Of a stretch of 64,000 nt of DNA, positions 15,571-22,479 are shown one piece after another. Each line of letters opens with the position of its first letter. Position 1 is the stretch's first letter. Location of the stretch: the NCBI RefSeq assembly GCF_022346885.1, contig NZ_JAKRNK010000002.1, forward strand, positions 930,001 to 994,000. Direction: 5' to 3'. The position numbers and the translations under genes were made by a program. Source of the DNA: Paenibacillus sp. ACRRX. Lineage in GTDB: Bacteria > Bacillota > Bacilli > Paenibacillales > Paenibacillaceae. The notes below the pieces were generated by a model. It was not told the DNA's origin. It saw nothing but the letters and a program-made list of their open reading frames with translations, and made no database searches.

Positions 15571-17271
15571 TTACTCAGACACCGCGAGATTGACGACGGA
15601 TTCGACTGGTGCGATGAGTTTTACGTCACCTGAGTGGTCTTTAATGGAGCCATTGAACTTAACCGCAGTGTTATTACCGTGAGAGTGACTAAGGAAGTGA
15701 CTCGGCCACTCTGCAACTACGCCGACTGACCCAACAGGATGTCCAGCAAGACTTCTCGTTACCTCAACGACGTCGCCAACTTTAAACTCGCCAACACTAC
15801 GACCTAGCTTCGCCCACTCCAACGCTTCCGGCATCACACGCTCAAGCTGATTCTGCGTAAAGTAATCGAAGTCACTTTCGTCGAGCAGTTGCCCCTTAAA
15901 CGGTTTGCTATCCTGATCATCTCGTACGATTTTAACAATAGATCCTTTTGGCAAGTCCGATTCTACAAGAGTGCGCGCATACTCGCCCACTTTAAATCGT
16001 TCTGCTTCGGATAACTTACGTCTGGCTTCCGCGACCTCTTCGTCAGTTGCGCGGACAAGTTCTGATTCATGGAACCACGGACGAGTCAGCTCCTTTCCGT
16101 CAATATCTCCACATTTAAATGGTTGTGTCGATTCGTCATCTAGCAGAATTTTTACCACATCGTCCCGATCTGCGGAATGATCTCCGAACCCTCCGACAAC
16201 TCGCGCAAACTCACCGACTTTCAACCGATTGGCCTGTGAAATTTCCTCCTGTGTTAACTTTACGATTTCGGTCGGAAGTGCGTAACCATTTGGCGTTGTA
16301 CCTCCTTGAATTTGGATTCTATGACCTGAATGAGCTTCGGAGGTCGGGTCACTCACTGTGTAAACAGTCCCATTGTTGTATCCAGATAACGGATGTTTCT
16401 GCCCACCGCTGATTAAGCGAACTTGATCGCCTACTGCGAATTGATTTCGTGGATCACGCGCCTTTGTAAGCTCCACCTCGGCTTCGGAAAGCTTCATCTG
16501 TAATTCAGCGACCTGTTTTTCGAGGTCAGCGGCTGCATTCGGGATTAGTTCGACAAGCTGTCTCTTCTCGGTGTTTCGGGAGAAATATCGTTCGTCTTCC
16601 CCGTCGTCGAAGAAAATACCGTCCCCATCGTAGTCTAGTCGTTTGATTTCATACACGTTACCCTTTGTTAGATCTATCGCTGCTACGGTAATCAGTACGA
16701 AGTCACCTATTTTATGTTGACGATCAACTTTACGATATTTAAAGCCGTCCACTTCGATAATGTCTTCAGGTTGCTCCGTGATAGATTTGAGAACAACGTA
16801 CTCCTCGTCTAATATAGCAGTGGTGAAGTCCTCGACTTTAATATGATCTATAGAACCATCAACGTTACGAGAAGAACTATTAACGATAAATTCATCACCG
16901 TTCTTATATTTTCCGAATGTCATCGTAGCTGCAACGATTCGAATCCGTTCACCAACATTTGCTTTCCGATTAACCTCACGATATTGCTGCGGCACATCCG
17001 TCTGAGGCTTAGCTACTTTTCGGTAGACGGCATACTCGATGTTGTATCCATCAAAGCTGTCCCCGTCATCGTCGGTGATTTGCGGGTCACCTGCACCATC
17101 GACCTCGTCCACAACGTAATATGCGCCTTCTGTGACGTAGTCGCGGCCGTTGGAATCCTCAACGTAAAGGATATCGCCTGCTTGTGCCTTCCCATCAAGT
17201 ACGTTTTCGTATTTCTCTCCGTTATATTCAAGTACTGCTGCCGTCAAAACTACACCGTTTAATTTCGCCAT
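15571..17271 (-). CDS. Large phage protein with multiple SH3-like repeats, paralog of the 3032-4573 protein
   Basis: 566 residues. At least five beta modules of the type YREVNRKANVGERIR, YRKVDRQHKIGDFVL, NQFAVGDQVRLISG, NRLKVGEFARVVGG, ERFKVGEYARTLVE and GEFKVGDVVEVTRS are visible, most ending in VVL or LVR. A coiled coil (LEKQVAELQMKLSEAEVELT) lies near residue 260. The module and the coiled coil are shared with the product of 3032-4573. The modules look like KOW/SH3-type barrels. Function unknown. ATG at 17271 follows GGGAGGAATTTATTA. Confidence 0.7.
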   Translation of the reverse strand: MAKLNGVVLTAAVLEYNGEKYENVLDGKAQAGDILYVEDSNGRDYVTEGAYYVVDEVDGAGDPQITDDDGDSFDGYNIEYAVYRKVAKPQTDVPQQYREVNRKANVGERIRIVAATMTFGKYKNGDEFIVNSSSRNVDGSIDHIKVEDFTTAILDEEYVVLKSITEQPEDIIEVDGFKYRKVDRQHKIGDFVLITVAAIDLTKGNVYEIKRLDYDGDGIFFDDGEDERYFSRNTEKRQLVELIPNAAADLEKQVAELQMKLSEAEVELTKARDPRNQFAVGDQVRLISGGQKHPLSGYNNGTVYTVSDPTSEAHSGHRIQIQGGTTPNGYALPTEIVKLTQEEISQANRLKVGEFARVVGGFGDHSADRDDVVKILLDDESTQPFKCGDIDGKELTRPWFHESELVRATDEEVAEARRKLSEAERFKVGEYARTLVESDLPKGSIVKIVRDDQDSKPFKGQLLDESDFDYFTQNQLERVMPEALEWAKLGRSVGEFKVGDVVEVTRSLAGHPVGSVGVVAEWPSHFLSHSHGNNTAVKFNGSIKDHSGDVKLIAPVESVVNLAVSE

Positions 17272-17298
17272 TAATAAATTCCTCCCAGATATGGTTTA

Positions 17299-17685
17299 TT
17301 AGTTGCGTTGGTATGCCTCTTCTAGCCGCATCCATTTTGCGTCAATCAAGCTGGGCTGCGCCCAATACTCGATTTGTCCCTTGTTGGGAATTAAGTAAAC
17401 AGCATCTGGCGTTACGCCTGCGATATACTCTGCGTCTCGCAAGGTATACGGATCTCCGTTACCCTTTCGCGCATCGACTACATACGCAGGGAGTCGATTT
17501 TCACGCTCGCGATACCGTGCTGTTTTTACTTGTACTCGGAAAAACTCGCCTGTTCGCGGGTCATGCACTTGTAAATCGTACACTTCCGGCGCGATAGGCT
17601 TTGATACTTCGTACCCATTCGCGAGTAATGCCGTCATTACTCGCAGCTCCGAATGAGTCCCGATATTCGTGGACTCGCTAGCCAT
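17299..17685 (-). CDS. PD-(D/E)XK endonuclease (group I intron-associated type)
   Basis: 128 residues with SESTNIGTHSELRVMTALLA at the N-terminus (Glu in the first helix), then VYDLQVHD with the metal-binding Asp and FRVQVKTARY, where the usual E-x-K is Q-V-K. This resembles the PD-(D/E)XK family associated with group I introns and with Holliday junction resolvases. The substitution of Gln for Glu also occurs in that family. ATG at 17685 overlaps the end of the small membrane protein gene. Probably a DNA-nicking or branch-specific enzyme; no intron seen nearby. Confidence 0.65.
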   Translation of the reverse strand: MASESTNIGTHSELRVMTALLANGYEVSKPIAPEVYDLQVHDPRTGEFFRVQVKTARYRERENRLPAYVVDARKGNGDPYTLRDAEYIAGVTPDAVYLIPNKGQIEYWAQPSLIDAKWMRLEEAYQRN

Positions 17686-17836
17686 TCGATTCCCCCGTTT
17701 TAGTCAGCTTTGGTACGGCGAAGACAAACGCCGCACCCGATACAATAATTGCCGGAAAGATTCCGCCTTGTGCGAAGACAAACCCACCTGTCGCAGCAAG
17801 CGCAAGAATCGCAACTACTTCGATAATTTCTCGCAT
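17678..17836 (-). CDS. Small membrane protein, 52 aa
   Basis: Found by hand. The product starts MREIIEVVAILALAATGGFV and has two hydrophobic segments (VVAILALAATGGFVFA and GIFPAIIVSGAAFVFAV) with a short polar tail. ATG at 17836 follows AAAGGGTGG. It overlaps the next ATG by 8 nt (AATGGCTAG). Function unknown. Confidence 0.65.
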   Translation of the reverse strand: MREIIEVVAILALAATGGFVFAQGGIFPAIIVSGAAFVFAVPKLTKTGESNG

Positions 17837-17857
17837 TTATTCGCCACCCTTTCGAAA

Positions 17858-18634
17858 TTAAAAAGGAATATCCGCGTCCGAAATGTCAATCGGAGGCTCG
17901 ATTGGAACCACGTCATCCTTCGTTTGTACAGGCGGTATTGCTGCGCCAAGTACCGACTTGTCCAACTTCGCTTCCGGCGTTGCTTCCGCGAGAATCTTCG
18001 CAATATCATCGACTTCACGGAAGTTCGCGAGTTCTTCGTAATCAATCGACTGGCCTACGAGTTTCTTCGCGGCTTCGATGACTGCGTCGTCTAAATCGCC
18101 GGATGACATCGAGTAAGACTTCCCATCGGACGTTTTACCGATAGTGACCGCATCGCCAACGAGTGTGTACCCCTTCTGGAATTTCTGCGCAGCTTTTTCT
18201 AACTTATCGTAATCTCCGATAATATTGCTTGCGTGGTACTCCTTCAGGTCCAACACGCGCCACTCACTATATTGTGGATCAAACACGGGAATCATAAAGT
18301 AAAGCTTACGCTTGGCCTTTGCTGCACACGAGAGACATGCAGTTTTGTTAGGCTTCTCGTATTTGCCGAAATCTTCGCCCACTTCGTGAGGACTGTGTAA
18401 GCATGTATGCTTGCGAACGTATGTCGCATGTGTCGCAAAATCACCGTCCTCATGCGTGTAGTAGAAGAACCACTTGTCGGGGTCCGCGAGTAAAACGAAT
18501 GTCTTCCCGTCTTTCAGCTCTTGTCCGAGTCGGACATAACGCGTGACTCCTTCAGGCAGACCACCGTTGATTCCGCCATTTGCCGCTTGATCTCGGCGCT
18601 CCTCGCGTTGTTTCAATGCATTACGAATACTCAT
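17858..18634 (-). CDS. Phage ssDNA-binding protein (gp32-like, zinc cluster)
   Basis: About 258 residues. A Cys/His cluster at HTCLHSPHEVGEDF and CLSCAAKAKRK resembles the zinc-binding core of T4 gp32-type proteins. The C-terminus is acidic and ends EPPIDISDADIPF, the kind of tail by which bacterial and phage SSBs contact partner proteins. It lies between replication nucleases and the control region. I chose the ATG at 18634, 7 nt behind GCGGAGG; the frame also opens at 18694. It would coat template strands during replication. Confidence 0.72.
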   Translation of the reverse strand: MSIRNALKQREERRDQAANGGINGGLPEGVTRYVRLGQELKDGKTFVLLADPDKWFFYYTHEDGDFATHATYVRKHTCLHSPHEVGEDFGKYEKPNKTACLSCAAKAKRKLYFMIPVFDPQYSEWRVLDLKEYHASNIIGDYDKLEKAAQKFQKGYTLVGDAVTIGKTSDGKSYSMSSGDLDDAVIEAAKKLVGQSIDYEELANFREVDDIAKILAEATPEAKLDKSVLGAAIPPVQTKDDVVPIEPPIDISDADIPF

Positions 18635-18676
18635 TCGCATACCTCCGCTTATATTATTAGAACTCGGGATATTCCC

Positions 18677-18818
18677 GCGTCCGTGATACGACACTAACGT
18701 TTACTATCCCACAACCTGACTAGCGATCATCTAGTACGCAAGCTGAAAGCTTGGGCTATTTTACGTGGGCGGTCGAGAAATCCCGAACCTTCAACGCTAA
18801 TGTCGTATAACCGACGCG
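18677..18818. repeat. Pair of 26-bp imperfect inverted repeats in an intergenic gap
   Basis: The arm at 18677-18702 and the reverse complement of the arm at 18793-18818 match at 22 of 26 positions. Each arm is flanked on its outer side by a perfect small hairpin: CGGGA-TAT-TCCCG at about 18665-18677 and GCGGAC-AAAA-GTCCGC at about 18815-18832. A further perfect hairpin (CAAGCT-GAA-AGCTTG) lies between them. The gap 18635-18832 contains no ORF that I can support. It could be a structured RNA, a replication element or a remnant of a short mobile repeat. Confidence 0.65.
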
Positions 18819-18832
18819 GACAAAAGTCCGCA

Positions 18833-19360
18833 TCATACATATGCTGCGTATGTTTTGAGTGCGAGGTGTCTTTCACTCACCGCTTCTTTAATCTCAGCTT
18901 CGATTAAGCCTAACTCTTGACAAATCGCACCTATTCGCGCATCGCACGCAGCTATAACGGACGTGCTTCGCGACTTAACTTTGCGTAATTCCAACGTTGC
19001 TATCTCTAATCGCAGCTCCGCTATTTTAATAGAAGAAACACGTTCGGATTTTTGCAGCCTGCGATCAATTTTTCGTACTTCCTTCGCTACAAATTCGGTT
19101 ACTTTTGACTTGATTTCGCGGTGCTTACTCGTCGGTTTAAAAACTGTTACAACGCAACCGTCCTCAATAGACACTCCGAATATTACCGATCCATTGCTAT
19201 ATAATTTACGCTTTGCACCGCTGCTGTCGATTGTGTCCCCGACGTAGATCGCAGAAGCGTATTGATCGCGAATCCATTTCGTTGCGTCTTCTTGCTTGAC
19301 GCCAAACCGTTCGGTTGCTCGCTTATTTGCATGATGCGAGACTTTAACCGCTTGAGACAT
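18833..19360 (-). CDS. Phage protein with RelE/barnase-like N-terminus and helical tail
   Basis: 175 residues. The N-terminal 75 residues (VSHHANKRATERFGV, then YVGDTIDSSGAKRKLYSNG, then GCVVTVFKP) have the alpha-then-beta pattern of small nucleases of the DUF4258/RelE-like group: conserved His and Arg in the helix, followed by a beta sheet with a final VVTVF strand. The C-terminal 100 residues are a long coiled coil. Catalytic function is unproven. ATG at 19360 follows GGGAGGATAACGAT. Confidence 0.5.
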   Translation of the reverse strand: MSQAVKVSHHANKRATERFGVKQEDATKWIRDQYASAIYVGDTIDSSGAKRKLYSNGSVIFGVSIEDGCVVTVFKPTSKHREIKSKVTEFVAKEVRKIDRRLQKSERVSSIKIAELRLEIATLELRKVKSRSTSVIAACDARIGAICQELGLIEAEIKEAVSERHLALKTYAAYV

Positions 19361-19375
19361 ATCGTTATCCTCCCG

Positions 19376-19525
19376 TTATGCGAGCTTGACGCCGCGAATC
19401 GCTTTAATATGAGCATGCGGATCATCTTCGGAATTGTCTTCGTATTGAGGCGTAAATGTATCGAAATATAAATCGGAATCATCCGTATAATTATCGTAAA
19501 AGTCTCGTAAATTATCGTGTTTCAC
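19376..19525 (-). CDS. Small acidic phage protein, 49 aa
   Basis: Found by hand. GTG at 19525 follows GGGAGGTTTTGGGC; the stop is at 19376-19378. The product is acidic and rich in Asp and Tyr (MKHDNLRDFYDNYTDDSDLY and PQYEDNSEDDPHAHIKAIRG). It is the first gene after the operator-containing leftward promoter. DNA-mimic or anti-host proteins are often small and acidic, but nothing specific supports that here. Confidence 0.55.
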   Translation of the reverse strand: MKHDNLRDFYDNYTDDSDLYFDTFTPQYEDNSEDDPHAHIKAIRGVKLA

Positions 19526-19625
19526 GCCCAAAACCTCCCATAAACGTAAATATTAATTACGGAAAATGTATGAATTCGGTCTAAAATCGTTGACTTTAGG
19601 CAACCATATGTAGTACATTAGGTGT

Positions 19626-19674
19626 TGTAAACACTGAGTTTACACATATAAAGTAACTTTTTGGACGCACTCAA
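19626..19674 (-). promoter_or_regulatory. Leftward promoter with palindromic operator
   Basis: On the minus strand: TTGAGT (19674-19669), 17-nt spacer, TTATAT (19651-19646). The -10 is moderate; TATATG one base on is an alternative. Immediately downstream, overlapping the expected transcription start, is a perfect inverted repeat TGTAAAC-N5-GTTTACA at 19626-19644. This is the layout of a repressor-controlled phage early promoter, reading into the gene at 19525 and the leftward block. Confidence 0.6.
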
Positions 19675-19694
19675 ATAAACTTACATCTTATGGT

Positions 19695-19723
19695 TTGTTT
19701 CAAAGGGTAAGTTATTGTACAAT
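19695..19723 (+). promoter_or_regulatory. Rightward sigma-A-type promoter
   Basis: TTGTTT (19695-19700), 17-nt spacer, TACAAT (19718-19723). It points toward the 38-codon ORF at 19750 and away from the leftward promoter about 20 bp upstream, so the two form a divergent pair in the 330-bp gap between coding regions. Confidence 0.6.
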
Positions 19724-19749
19724 ATCGTACTAGGACTCGGAAGGACGTA

Positions 19750-19866
19750 ATGCTTAATCGCCCTCCCGTTCCTATAGTTAAGCGTGATAGTCACGGAGTT
19801 ATCGGCATGGTTGCCGCTATGTATCGATTGACTGACCGACTATTTAAGCTTAACGCTCTAGGCTGA
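19750..19866 (+). CDS. Possible 38-aa plus-strand peptide in the control region
   Basis: ATG at 19750 lies 4 nt after GGAAGGA and about 26 nt after the -10 of the rightward promoter. The product, MLNRPPVPIVKRDSHGVIGM then VAAMYRLTDRLFKLNALG, is short and basic. Its end overlaps the converging sigma-like gene by 9 bp. The ordered promoter, ribosome binding site and ORF favour a real gene. A leader or antisense RNA against the sigma-like gene is the alternative. Confidence 0.4.
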   Translation: MLNRPPVPIVKRDSHGVIGMVAAMYRLTDRLFKLNALG

Positions 19867-20472
19867 AAGATACTCTCGTCTAATCGCGACACCCTTAGGA
19901 AAATAGTCAATTATTTCACCATGTTTAAAAGGGTCGTACGAACGTGATAGTCGAATTAACTTTCGCCTTGCTGTCTCGTGATGGATTCCCAGTGATCTTC
20001 CGATTTCTGAGTAGTTTCCATCGCACTTTCTAAACTCTGCAACGATTGCCGTCGTTGCAGAATCAGTCTGGGGAGACTGGAGGAGGAACTCGATTAACAC
20101 AAGTTGATCGGGTTCTTTCTTTTTGTACAACACCTGATTGTAATGTTCTTCTGCACCTTCATCCGAAACTTCAAACGTTGCCGCGTTTGAGTCCTCGTCA
20201 ACCATGTTGTCAAAGTATGCTTGCTTTGATAGTTGCTTGCTCTCCTTACTCTTCAACAAATCGATAATTTTCATATTAAATGACTTGTACACATATGTGC
20301 TAAATTTCGCTCCTGCATTAATATCAAACTTCTTGAAGCAATTCCACAGGCACTCACTTAGATGACTATAGTAATCTTCGTATGTGAGTCTAGATGTTCT
20401 AGAGTATCTTGCGCTTAAGTACTTGATTCTTCTCTCAAAAGCATGGAATGCATCGTTGAAATCTGCTGGCAT
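19858..20472 (-). CDS. Sigma-70-like RNA polymerase sigma factor
   Basis: 204 residues. Region 2 features: RLTYEDYYSHLSECLWNCFK followed by FDINAGAKFSTYVYKSFNMK, close to the KFDPxxG-x-FSTYAY pattern of region 2.2-2.4. Region 4 features: NYSEIGRSLGIHHETARRKL, a helix-turn-helix. A phage-encoded alternative sigma could direct transcription of a gene subset. ATG at 20472 follows AGAGGTGG. It is divergent from the Cro-type regulator gene, with palindromes between them. Confidence 0.8.
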   Translation of the reverse strand: MPADFNDAFHAFERRIKYLSARYSRTSRLTYEDYYSHLSECLWNCFKKFDINAGAKFSTYVYKSFNMKIIDLLKSKESKQLSKQAYFDNMVDEDSNAATFEVSDEGAEEHYNQVLYKKKEPDQLVLIEFLLQSPQTDSATTAIVAEFRKCDGNYSEIGRSLGIHHETARRKLIRLSRSYDPFKHGEIIDYFPKGVAIRREYLSA

Positions 20473-20535
20473 TTAACCACCTCTTTATGTCTTATACTTG
20501 TTTATACGACGAATCTTTATCTTCGCACATTCCTT

Positions 20536-20600
20536 GATAATAATTATCTAAACTTTTTTTCGCGCCTTATTTCTGATACGATAGATACGTCTATCATATC
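20536..20600. promoter_or_regulatory. Two palindromic operator candidates between divergent regulators
   Basis: First, a perfect 13-bp palindrome GATAAT-A-ATTATC at 20536-20548. Second, a 26-bp inverted repeat at 20575-20600 with 11-bp arms (one mismatch), centred on TACG; the inner arms GATAGA/TCTATC are perfect. Both share GATA-type half sites. The second lies just upstream of the ribosome binding site of the plus-strand regulator. The position between sigma-like and Cro-like genes suggests autoregulation. Confidence 0.6.
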
Positions 20601-20612
20601 GGAGGTAAGCGT

Positions 20613-20843
20613 ATGGACATCGTGATTGAACGATGTCACCTCTACGATAAAATTTATGAACGCGGCTACACTCCGCAACAATTCGCGGAAATCGTTGGAA
20701 CCAAGAAGTCTCAACTAAGTATGTATAATAGCTTGGAGCGAACTATGAGCATGAAAAATGCTCTTTTATACGCATCCGTGCTAAATTGTTCCGTCAATGA
20801 TTTTTATAGTGTGCGCGTCATTAAACGTAGAGTTGGCGGATGA
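20613..20843 (+). CDS. Cro/CI-type helix-turn-helix regulator, 76 aa
   Basis: A small XRE-family protein: LYDKIYERGYTPQQFAEIVG, then TKKSQLSMYNSLERTMSMKN, then ALLYASVLNCSVNDFYSV forms the five-helix HTH_3 fold. Start ATG at 20613 follows TCGGAGGTAAGCGT. It is one of very few plus-strand genes in the prophage and diverges from the sigma-like gene. It is a candidate for the lysogeny or early-gene repressor acting on nearby palindromes. Confidence 0.82.
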   Translation: MDIVIERCHLYDKIYERGYTPQQFAEIVGTKKSQLSMYNSLERTMSMKNALLYASVLNCSVNDFYSVRVIKRRVGG

Positions 20844-20919
20844 GGATTGCCGTCCTCGTCTATTGCACAGTTCACACTATCGTTAACTTTTGCATACGCA
20901 TACTTTACCATGTTAATAA

Positions 20920-21873
20920 TTAGAAAACTAGTTGAAAAGATTTACTAGCCTTGGTTGCCTTGTCATACATTTCATTAATTGTAAATCTATCACCTACCTC
21001 CGTAGGATCTTTCACACCTGCTGGATACTCAACGTGACGAACTGTCACATGAGTTTGTAACATCTCGGTAGCCACGCGCCTCATCTCGACGCCTGGACCG
21101 CCGTCATTGTCGTGAAATATCGTCAACTCTTCGATACCACTCCGAATGATAACGTCGCGCTTCTCTTCGTTAAACGTAGCCCCACCGGTTGCTAACGTAG
21201 GTATTCCACAGCTCGCATTATATAACGCATCTATCGGAGCCTCAACTAGAGCGGCGCGTTTGACCTTACGCCGATAGATTACGTCGATACCGAATAGCAA
21301 CGATCGGATCGGCCATGCGCCAAGCGCGAACCAAAACACCTTCGAATTTACCGAACGGTACATGATATTCGCTAGGTTTCCGTTAGGCAAGAACCACGGA
21401 ATAGTCACGGCTTGTCTTTCTCGATCATACCCAACGCGATAGGCTCGTTGAACAGCCTCGGAGACCCCGCGCCGTTCGAGATATGGGTGTCGGAATGCGT
21501 ATTGGTCGAGTAAATGAATGTCTAACGGTTTCCTTGCGGTATCTAGTGCTAACCTCGGAGGACTTAACGATATTTCGTCCTCGCTCGTCCACTCTGTCGC
21601 GTATGTGTAACGTAAGTACTCGGCAGCTTCTTCGTAAGTTTCCTTGCGCAGGAACGCCAAGAGCTTAGTAAAGTCACCGCGTCGCCATTCGGCATCTACT
21701 GCGCCGCTATCGCCCCAATCGCCAGCTCGCGCATTGAAGCGCGGATTATCCTTGAGCCAGACGTAGAAGCTTGCGCTAGAGTCTCCGGATCGGAACGGCG
21801 AGCTTGCCGTAAACTTATCCGAAGACCAACGAGGTCTAATCCAGTCGTGTCGTTCTAGTTCTACATTAATCAC
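20920..21873 (-). CDS. DNA primase, Toprim type
   Basis: 317 residues. The Toprim core is visible: AALVEAPIDALYNASCGIPT (acidic residue and nucleotide loop), TGGATFNEEKRD, and LTIFHDNDGGPGVEM with the D-x-D pair. Upstream, PWFLPNGNLANIMYRSVNSK matches the RNAP-like part of DnaG-type primases. The N-terminus (SPFRSGDSSASFYVWLKDN) resembles a CHC2-like domain, but the zinc Cys residues are not evident. It would make primers for the family A polymerase. GTG at 21873 follows AGAGGAATGAA. Confidence 0.85.
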   Translation of the reverse strand: MINVELERHDWIRPRWSSDKFTASSPFRSGDSSASFYVWLKDNPRFNARAGDWGDSGAVDAEWRRGDFTKLLAFLRKETYEEAAEYLRYTYATEWTSEDEISLSPPRLALDTARKPLDIHLLDQYAFRHPYLERRGVSEAVQRAYRVGYDRERQAVTIPWFLPNGNLANIMYRSVNSKVFWFALGAWPIRSLLFGIDVIYRRKVKRAALVEAPIDALYNASCGIPTLATGGATFNEEKRDVIIRSGIEELTIFHDNDGGPGVEMRRVATEMLQTHVTVRHVEYPAGVKDPTEVGDRFTINEMYDKATKASKSFQLVF

Positions 21874-21874
21874 T

Positions 21875-22399
21875 TCATTCCTCTTCCCTTCCTATAACAG
21901 TCATTCGGCACCTCCTGATTGACTCGACAATGCCTCGTAATTCAAACAATGTCTTGATATCATCCATATTAAGGTAACTGAGTTGCTCAGGTGTTATCAT
22001 CTCGATCTCTGTCAAATTCAAAGAATTACGTCCTAACGCCATTTCTAAGTCGTTTAAAACCGCCCAGGCACTTTCAATACCTAATTTTGCATTTACATAT
22101 TCTGAATCGTTATAACTATGAAAATCCTCTCTTTCTCGAGTAATGCTGTTCTTAGGTATTAGCAGTGCTCTTTTACCGCCGACATTTTGTTTAGATATTT
22201 CATTTGGATACTTCACTTCGAGATTCCAGATCGCGTTTCTAACTGCAACCATGGGATCTTTGTGATGGGCTAACTCCTCCCTAAAATCGTCCAAAATCAA
22301 ATTAATCAGATCAATCTGACGTACTCCTTGTGGATTTCTCTTTATTATATTAAGTGCAATCTCTCTAATCTCATCGGGTGTTGTTATATAATTCTTCAA
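21875..22399 (-). CDS. Low-GC inserted gene, winged-helix N-terminus, unknown function
   Basis: 174 residues from TTG at 22399 (TTGGAG 8 nt upstream); the frame opens at 22483. The N-terminal 75 residues (DEIREIALNIIKRNPQGVRQ, then IDLINLILDD, then IWNLEVKYPNEISKQNVGGK) look like a winged helix of the HARE-HTH kind. The rest is helical and acidic. It lies between the primase and helicase genes, is visibly more A+T-rich than both, and has its own consensus promoter inside the helicase 3' region. That pattern is typical of a moron gene. Role unknown; a regulatory, defence or anti-defence function is speculation. Confidence 0.6.
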   Translation of the reverse strand: MKNYITTPDEIREIALNIIKRNPQGVRQIDLINLILDDFREELAHHKDPMVAVRNAIWNLEVKYPNEISKQNVGGKRALLIPKNSITREREDFHSYNDSEYVNAKLGIESAWAVLNDLEMALGRNSLNLTEIEMITPEQLSYLNMDDIKTLFELRGIVESIRRCRMTVIGREEE

Positions 22400-22450
22400 G
22401 CGAATCACTCCAAAATATAATCTTAATATTATATTAGATAATCTAGATTT

Positions 22451-22479
22451 AGTATAATAGTTAGTAGTTATCATGTCAA
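22451..22479 (-). promoter_or_regulatory. Strong sigma-A promoter for the gene at 22399
   Basis: TTGACA (22479-22474), 17-nt spacer, TATACT (22456-22451) on the minus strand. Palindromic A+T-rich sequence (ATCTAGAT and TAATATAATATTA) follows between the -10 and the TTG start and could bind a regulator. It is the best consensus match found in the prophage. Confidence 0.75.

Noticed and set aside
20845..20880. Terminator after the 76-aa regulator gene
   Set aside because: GAGGA and TCCTC form only a 5-bp stem and no T-run follows, so I cannot support a terminator.
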